Positions 61,468 to 64,000 of a DNA stretch of 64,000 bases are shown in pieces. Below the pieces are notes generated by a model. The model saw nothing but the letters and a program-made list of their open reading frames with translations, made no database searches and was not told where the DNA came from. The stretch is taken from NCBI GenBank assembly GCA_020847175.1, contig JADLCM010000008.1, forward strand, positions 124,001-188,000, in the 5' to 3' direction. Both the position numbers and the translations under genes were made by a program. The number at the start of each line of letters is the position of its first letter. The stretch's first letter is position 1. The stretch is from Phycisphaerales bacterium (GTDB lineage: Bacteria; Planctomycetota; Phycisphaerae; Phycisphaerales; UBA1924).

Positions 61468-64000
61468 CCGAGCTTCCGCAGGGCTGCTTCGGCGATGGAG
61501 AGTTCCTCACGCTTCTTGCTCAGCTCGTCGCGGCTCTGCTGCACCAGGTGTGCGGGGGCGCGGTCGGCGTACCCCGGATTGCCGAGGCGCCCTTCGAGCG
61601 CGCCAATGCTCTTCTTCAAGTCGCCGATCGCCTTGTCCAGCCTGGTCCGTTCCTGGCCCGCATCCACCGCATCAGCCATGTTGGAGATCGCCAGGCGCGA
61701 GGGCCCGAGCGTGAACTCCGCCGCCCCCGGCGGCGCCGGGGCCGTGATGCAGGCCTCGACGCCGGCGAGGTGCTTCACGAGCCGGTCGTCCCCGCCGGCG
61801 GAGAGGGCCGCCGCCAGATCGGCGGGAAGGTGAAGAGTGACCAGACGCTTCGGCGGCACCTGGAGTCTGGCCCGCACTTCGCGCACCGCGCTGACCACTT
61901 CCACGACGCGTCCGAAGGCTTCTTCGGCCCCGGGGTTCTCCAGGTCAGCCCGGACCCGGGGCCACGGGGCGCGGCAGAGGAGCGAGCCGGCGTGTCCGAG
62001 GTCAATCCCGTCGAGCGGCGCGCCGGGGCACTGGCGCAGGAAGCCCCACGCCACTTCCGTCACGTGCGGCATGATGGGATGCAGCAGGCGCAGGATCGCG
62101 TCGAGCGCGTGCCGCAGCACCGCGCGTTGTGCCGGGCTGGCCGCGGCGGTCGGCTTCACGGCTTCGAGGTACCAGTCGCAGTAATCGCGCCAGAGGATGT
62201 CGTACATCGCCTGGGCGTAGACGCTGAACTCGTACGAGGCGAGCGCCTCGTCCGCCTTGCGCACCGCGCCCGCAAGGCGGGAGAGCATCCACCCGTCCGC
62301 GCTGGAAAGCGCGCCCGCTTCACCAAGGGCGTGGGGCGGCAGGGCCGCCGGGCCTGCGCCGCGGACCCGCTCACTCTCGATCAGCGAGACGGTGAGGCGC
62401 GTCGCGTTCCAGAGCTTGGTCGCGAAGTTGCGCCCGAGGTCGAACTTGGCGCTGGTGTTCCGTGCGACCGGCAGTTCGGCGCTCGCCTGCGCCTGGCCAC
62501 TGGCGACGCCGAAGGCGGTCACCATCTTCTTCGCGGGGTTCCCGGGCGACTCCTGCACCGGCGCCGGCACCTGGTGCCCGGTGGAGGACGTGATGAAGCG
62601 CGGCGTGAACGTCTTGCCGGTGTGCGGGCAGACGAGGTCCACCGGCAGACGCACATCCTGCGTGCTCGTCGCGACCTGGGTGAGCACGAACCGCAGCGCA
62701 TCCGCACCGTGACTCTCCACGATGTCCAGCGGGTCCACACCGTTGCCGAGGCTCTTGCTCATGCGCTGGCCGTGACCGTCCTGGATGATCGGGTTGATGT
62801 ACACATGCCGGAAGGGGAGGCGCCCCTCGCCGGGTTGATGGCCCGCCGAAGCCGCGGGCTCTCCCGCCGGGGGCATGAAGTATCGATTGAACATCACCAT
62901 GCGCGAGACCCAAAGCGTGATGATGTCGCGCCCCGTCACCAGCACATCGGAAGGATTGAATGCGTCGAGCAGTGCGGGAAAATCGGCGATCCCGGTCTCC
63001 CTCGCCGCGGCGCCCGCATCGGGCCAGCCCAGGGTGCTCATGGGCCAGAGCGCAGAGGAGAACCAGGTGTCGAGGACATCGGGATCCTGCACGAACCCGC
63101 GCGATTCAAGGCGGCGGATCGTCTCGGTGTCGTCGGCATCGCGCACGCACACCCGCACTGGCGTGCCGGGAGCGGCGGTCGGATCAACCGCGACTCGGCC
63201 CGAAGCCAGCGCCTCGGAGATCTCCCGGTCGTCGAGTTCACCGTTCGGCGGCGCTTCCCACACCGGAATCCTGTGCCCCCACCAGAGTTGGCGGCTGATA
63301 CACCAGTCCCGGATGTTCTCATGCCAGGACTGGTACGTCTTGGCATATCGGGAGGGGAAGAACGCAAGAGGTTCGCTGTCGCCCCCGGCCCCGGTGGGGC
63401 AGGCGTTCCGTCCGCCGTCCGCACCGGACGAAGCGCCGGAGCATGAATGGAGCGCTCGCAGCGCCGAGCCTTTCAGTCGATCATCGGTCACGCGCACGTA
63501 CCATTGGTCGCTCAGATAGGGCTCGATGGCCGCCTGGCTGCGGTAACTGTGCCCGACCGCGTGCCGGTAGGGCTTGCGGGCTTCGAGAAGCCCTCGGGCG
63601 TCAAACTCGCGAACCACCAGTTTGCGGCACTCCTCACGGCTCTTGCCGACGAACACCCCGGCATCGCCCACGTCCGTCCATCCGTGCCTGTCGCTGATCG
63701 ACGCGTCGGGGGCCATGACGTTGATGACCGGCAGAGCATGCCGCCGCCCGATCTCGTAGTCGTTTGGATCGTGCGCCGGGGTCACCTTCAGGAAGCCCGT
63801 CGCGAACTGGGCCTTGGGGTCCGCCGGGTCGCCGCCCATCGCGGCGGGCATCACCACGTAATCATCCTCGATCACCGGGATGATCCGGCCCACGAGGGGC
63901 AACTCGACCATGAGCCCGCGCAGGGCAGTGGCGCGCGGATCCTTCGGATTCACGCCGACGGCCGTATCGCCGAGGTACGTCTCGGGGCGCGTCGTCGCGA
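61464..64000 (-). CDS. valS: valyl-tRNA synthetase (N-terminus beyond the right edge)
   Basis: Class I synthetase for Val. The frame runs off the window at 64000, where it reads TTRPETYLGDTAV, the start of the editing (CP1) domain; the HIGH motif lies outside. Present are DWCISRQLWWGHRIPVW, the KMSKS loop as RMSKSLGNGVDPLDI, the anticodon-binding domain, and the C-terminal coiled-coil arm (LDKAIGDLKKSIGALEGRLG). Insertions with low complexity occur, including one encoded at 63398-63420 (NACPTGAGG), and a longer linker after the KMSKS domain. The peptidase-MA gene is coupled at its end. Confidence 0.97.
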   Translation of the reverse strand, partial: ATTRPETYLGDTAVGVNPKDPRATALRGLMVELPLVGRIIPVIEDDYVVMPAAMGGDPADPKAQFATGFLKVTPAHDPNDYEIGRRHALPVINVMAPDASISDRHGWTDVGDAGVFVGKSREECRKLVVREFDARGLLEARKPYRHAVGHSYRSQAAIEPYLSDQWYVRVTDDRLKGSALRALHSCSGASSGADGGRNACPTGAGGDSEPLAFFPSRYAKTYQSWHENIRDWCISRQLWWGHRIPVWEAPPNGELDDREISEALASGRVAVDPTAAPGTPVRVCVRDADDTETIRRLESRGFVQDPDVLDTWFSSALWPMSTLGWPDAGAAARETGIADFPALLDAFNPSDVLVTGRDIITLWVSRMVMFNRYFMPPAGEPAASAGHQPGEGRLPFRHVYINPIIQDGHGQRMSKSLGNGVDPLDIVESHGADALRFVLTQVATSTQDVRLPVDLVCPHTGKTFTPRFITSSTGHQVPAPVQESPGNPAKKMVTAFGVASGQAQASAELPVARNTSAKFDLGRNFATKLWNATRLTVSLIESERVRGAGPAALPPHALGEAGALSSADGWMLSRLAGAVRKADEALASYEFSVYAQAMYDILWRDYCDWYLEAVKPTAAASPAQRAVLRHALDAILRLLHPIMPHVTEVAWGFLRQCPGAPLDGIDLGHAGSLLCRAPWPRVRADLENPGAEEAFGRVVEVVSAVREVRARLQVPPKRLVTLHLPADLAAALSAGGDDRLVKHLAGVEACITAPAPPGAAEFTLGPSRLAISNMADAVDAGQERTRLDKAIGDLKKSIGALEGRLGNPGYADRAPAHLVQQSRDELSKKREELSIAEAALRKLG
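63398..63420. repeat. degenerate palindrome inserted in frame in valS
   Basis: GGCAGGCG (63398-63405), 7 nt, then CGCCGTCC (63413-63420), which differs from a perfect arm (CGCCTGCC) at two bases. It encodes part of a Gly/Ala/Thr-rich insertion before FFPSRYAKTYQSWHEN, and resembles 7677-7701 in thrS. Confidence 0.4.

Overview
The window reads as chromosomal DNA from a GC-rich planctomycete, most likely of the class Phycisphaerae. This is inferred from marker families rather than from any rRNA. The markers are a secreted protein ending in two dockerin-like repeats that close on the GC-type C-terminus (8753-11320), a 51-residue PVC-type small basic protein (13024-13179), a tiny Hc1-like histone (43009-43194), and heavy dispersal of genes that usually sit in operons (nuoI, infC, pheS, purQ, rpsL-rpsG all without their usual partners). 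Almost everything is housekeeping; only the left edge and the isc region look accessory.

Layout. 1-2.8 kb: the C-terminal part of an Eco57I/type IIG-like restriction-modification enzyme, then the tail of a REP-associated tyrosine transposase bracketed by two inverted REP-like elements. 2.8-8.6 kb: ubiE, an M48 lipoprotein protease, a GH29 fucosidase, thrS and a zinc-ribbon protein. 8.7-19.9 kb: the dockerin protein, nuoI, a SPOR-like membrane protein, the small basic protein, an aminotransferase, an APC permease fused to a Usp domain, a Ser/Thr kinase, and infC with a probable AUC start. 20-23.2 kb: iscS, a frameshifted four-helix-bundle gene, iscU and iscA. 23.2-34.9 kb: polyprenyl synthase, transaldolase, a GH35 relative, a TolC-like lipoprotein, a cytochrome c/PQQ-type dehydrogenase, Nudix, M50 protease, queG, purQ. 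35-45.6 kb: recA, DUF1844, nadD, nadB, manA, a hot-dog dehydratase, the Hc1-like protein, a kinase-fold phosphotransferase, ribH-nusB. 45.6-64 kb: transglutaminase, fumC, a NatAB-like ABC exporter, pheS, tRNA-Pro, a class V aminotransferase, rpsL-rpsG, HNH nuclease, MsrBA, HDOD-GGDEF, recO, a second hot-dog protein, a peptidase-MA lipoprotein and valS (cut by the right edge).

How genes work together: iscS/iscU/iscA form an Fe-S assembly set; nadD and nadB both serve NAD synthesis; rpsL and rpsG are the head of a str operon; ribH and nusB overlap by 4 bp and are co-translated; the ABC ATPase and permease are one exporter.

The most distinctive genome-scale signal is regulatory. At least 14 genes have no Shine-Dalgarno sequence but carry a TANNNT -10 element ending only 5-9 nt before the start codon, which points to widespread leaderless transcription. 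Other points of interest are an S12 protein with Arg at the streptomycin-resistance position K87, similar palindromes inserted in frame in two aminoacyl-tRNA synthetase genes, and a GH35 protein with Asp at the expected nucleophile position.
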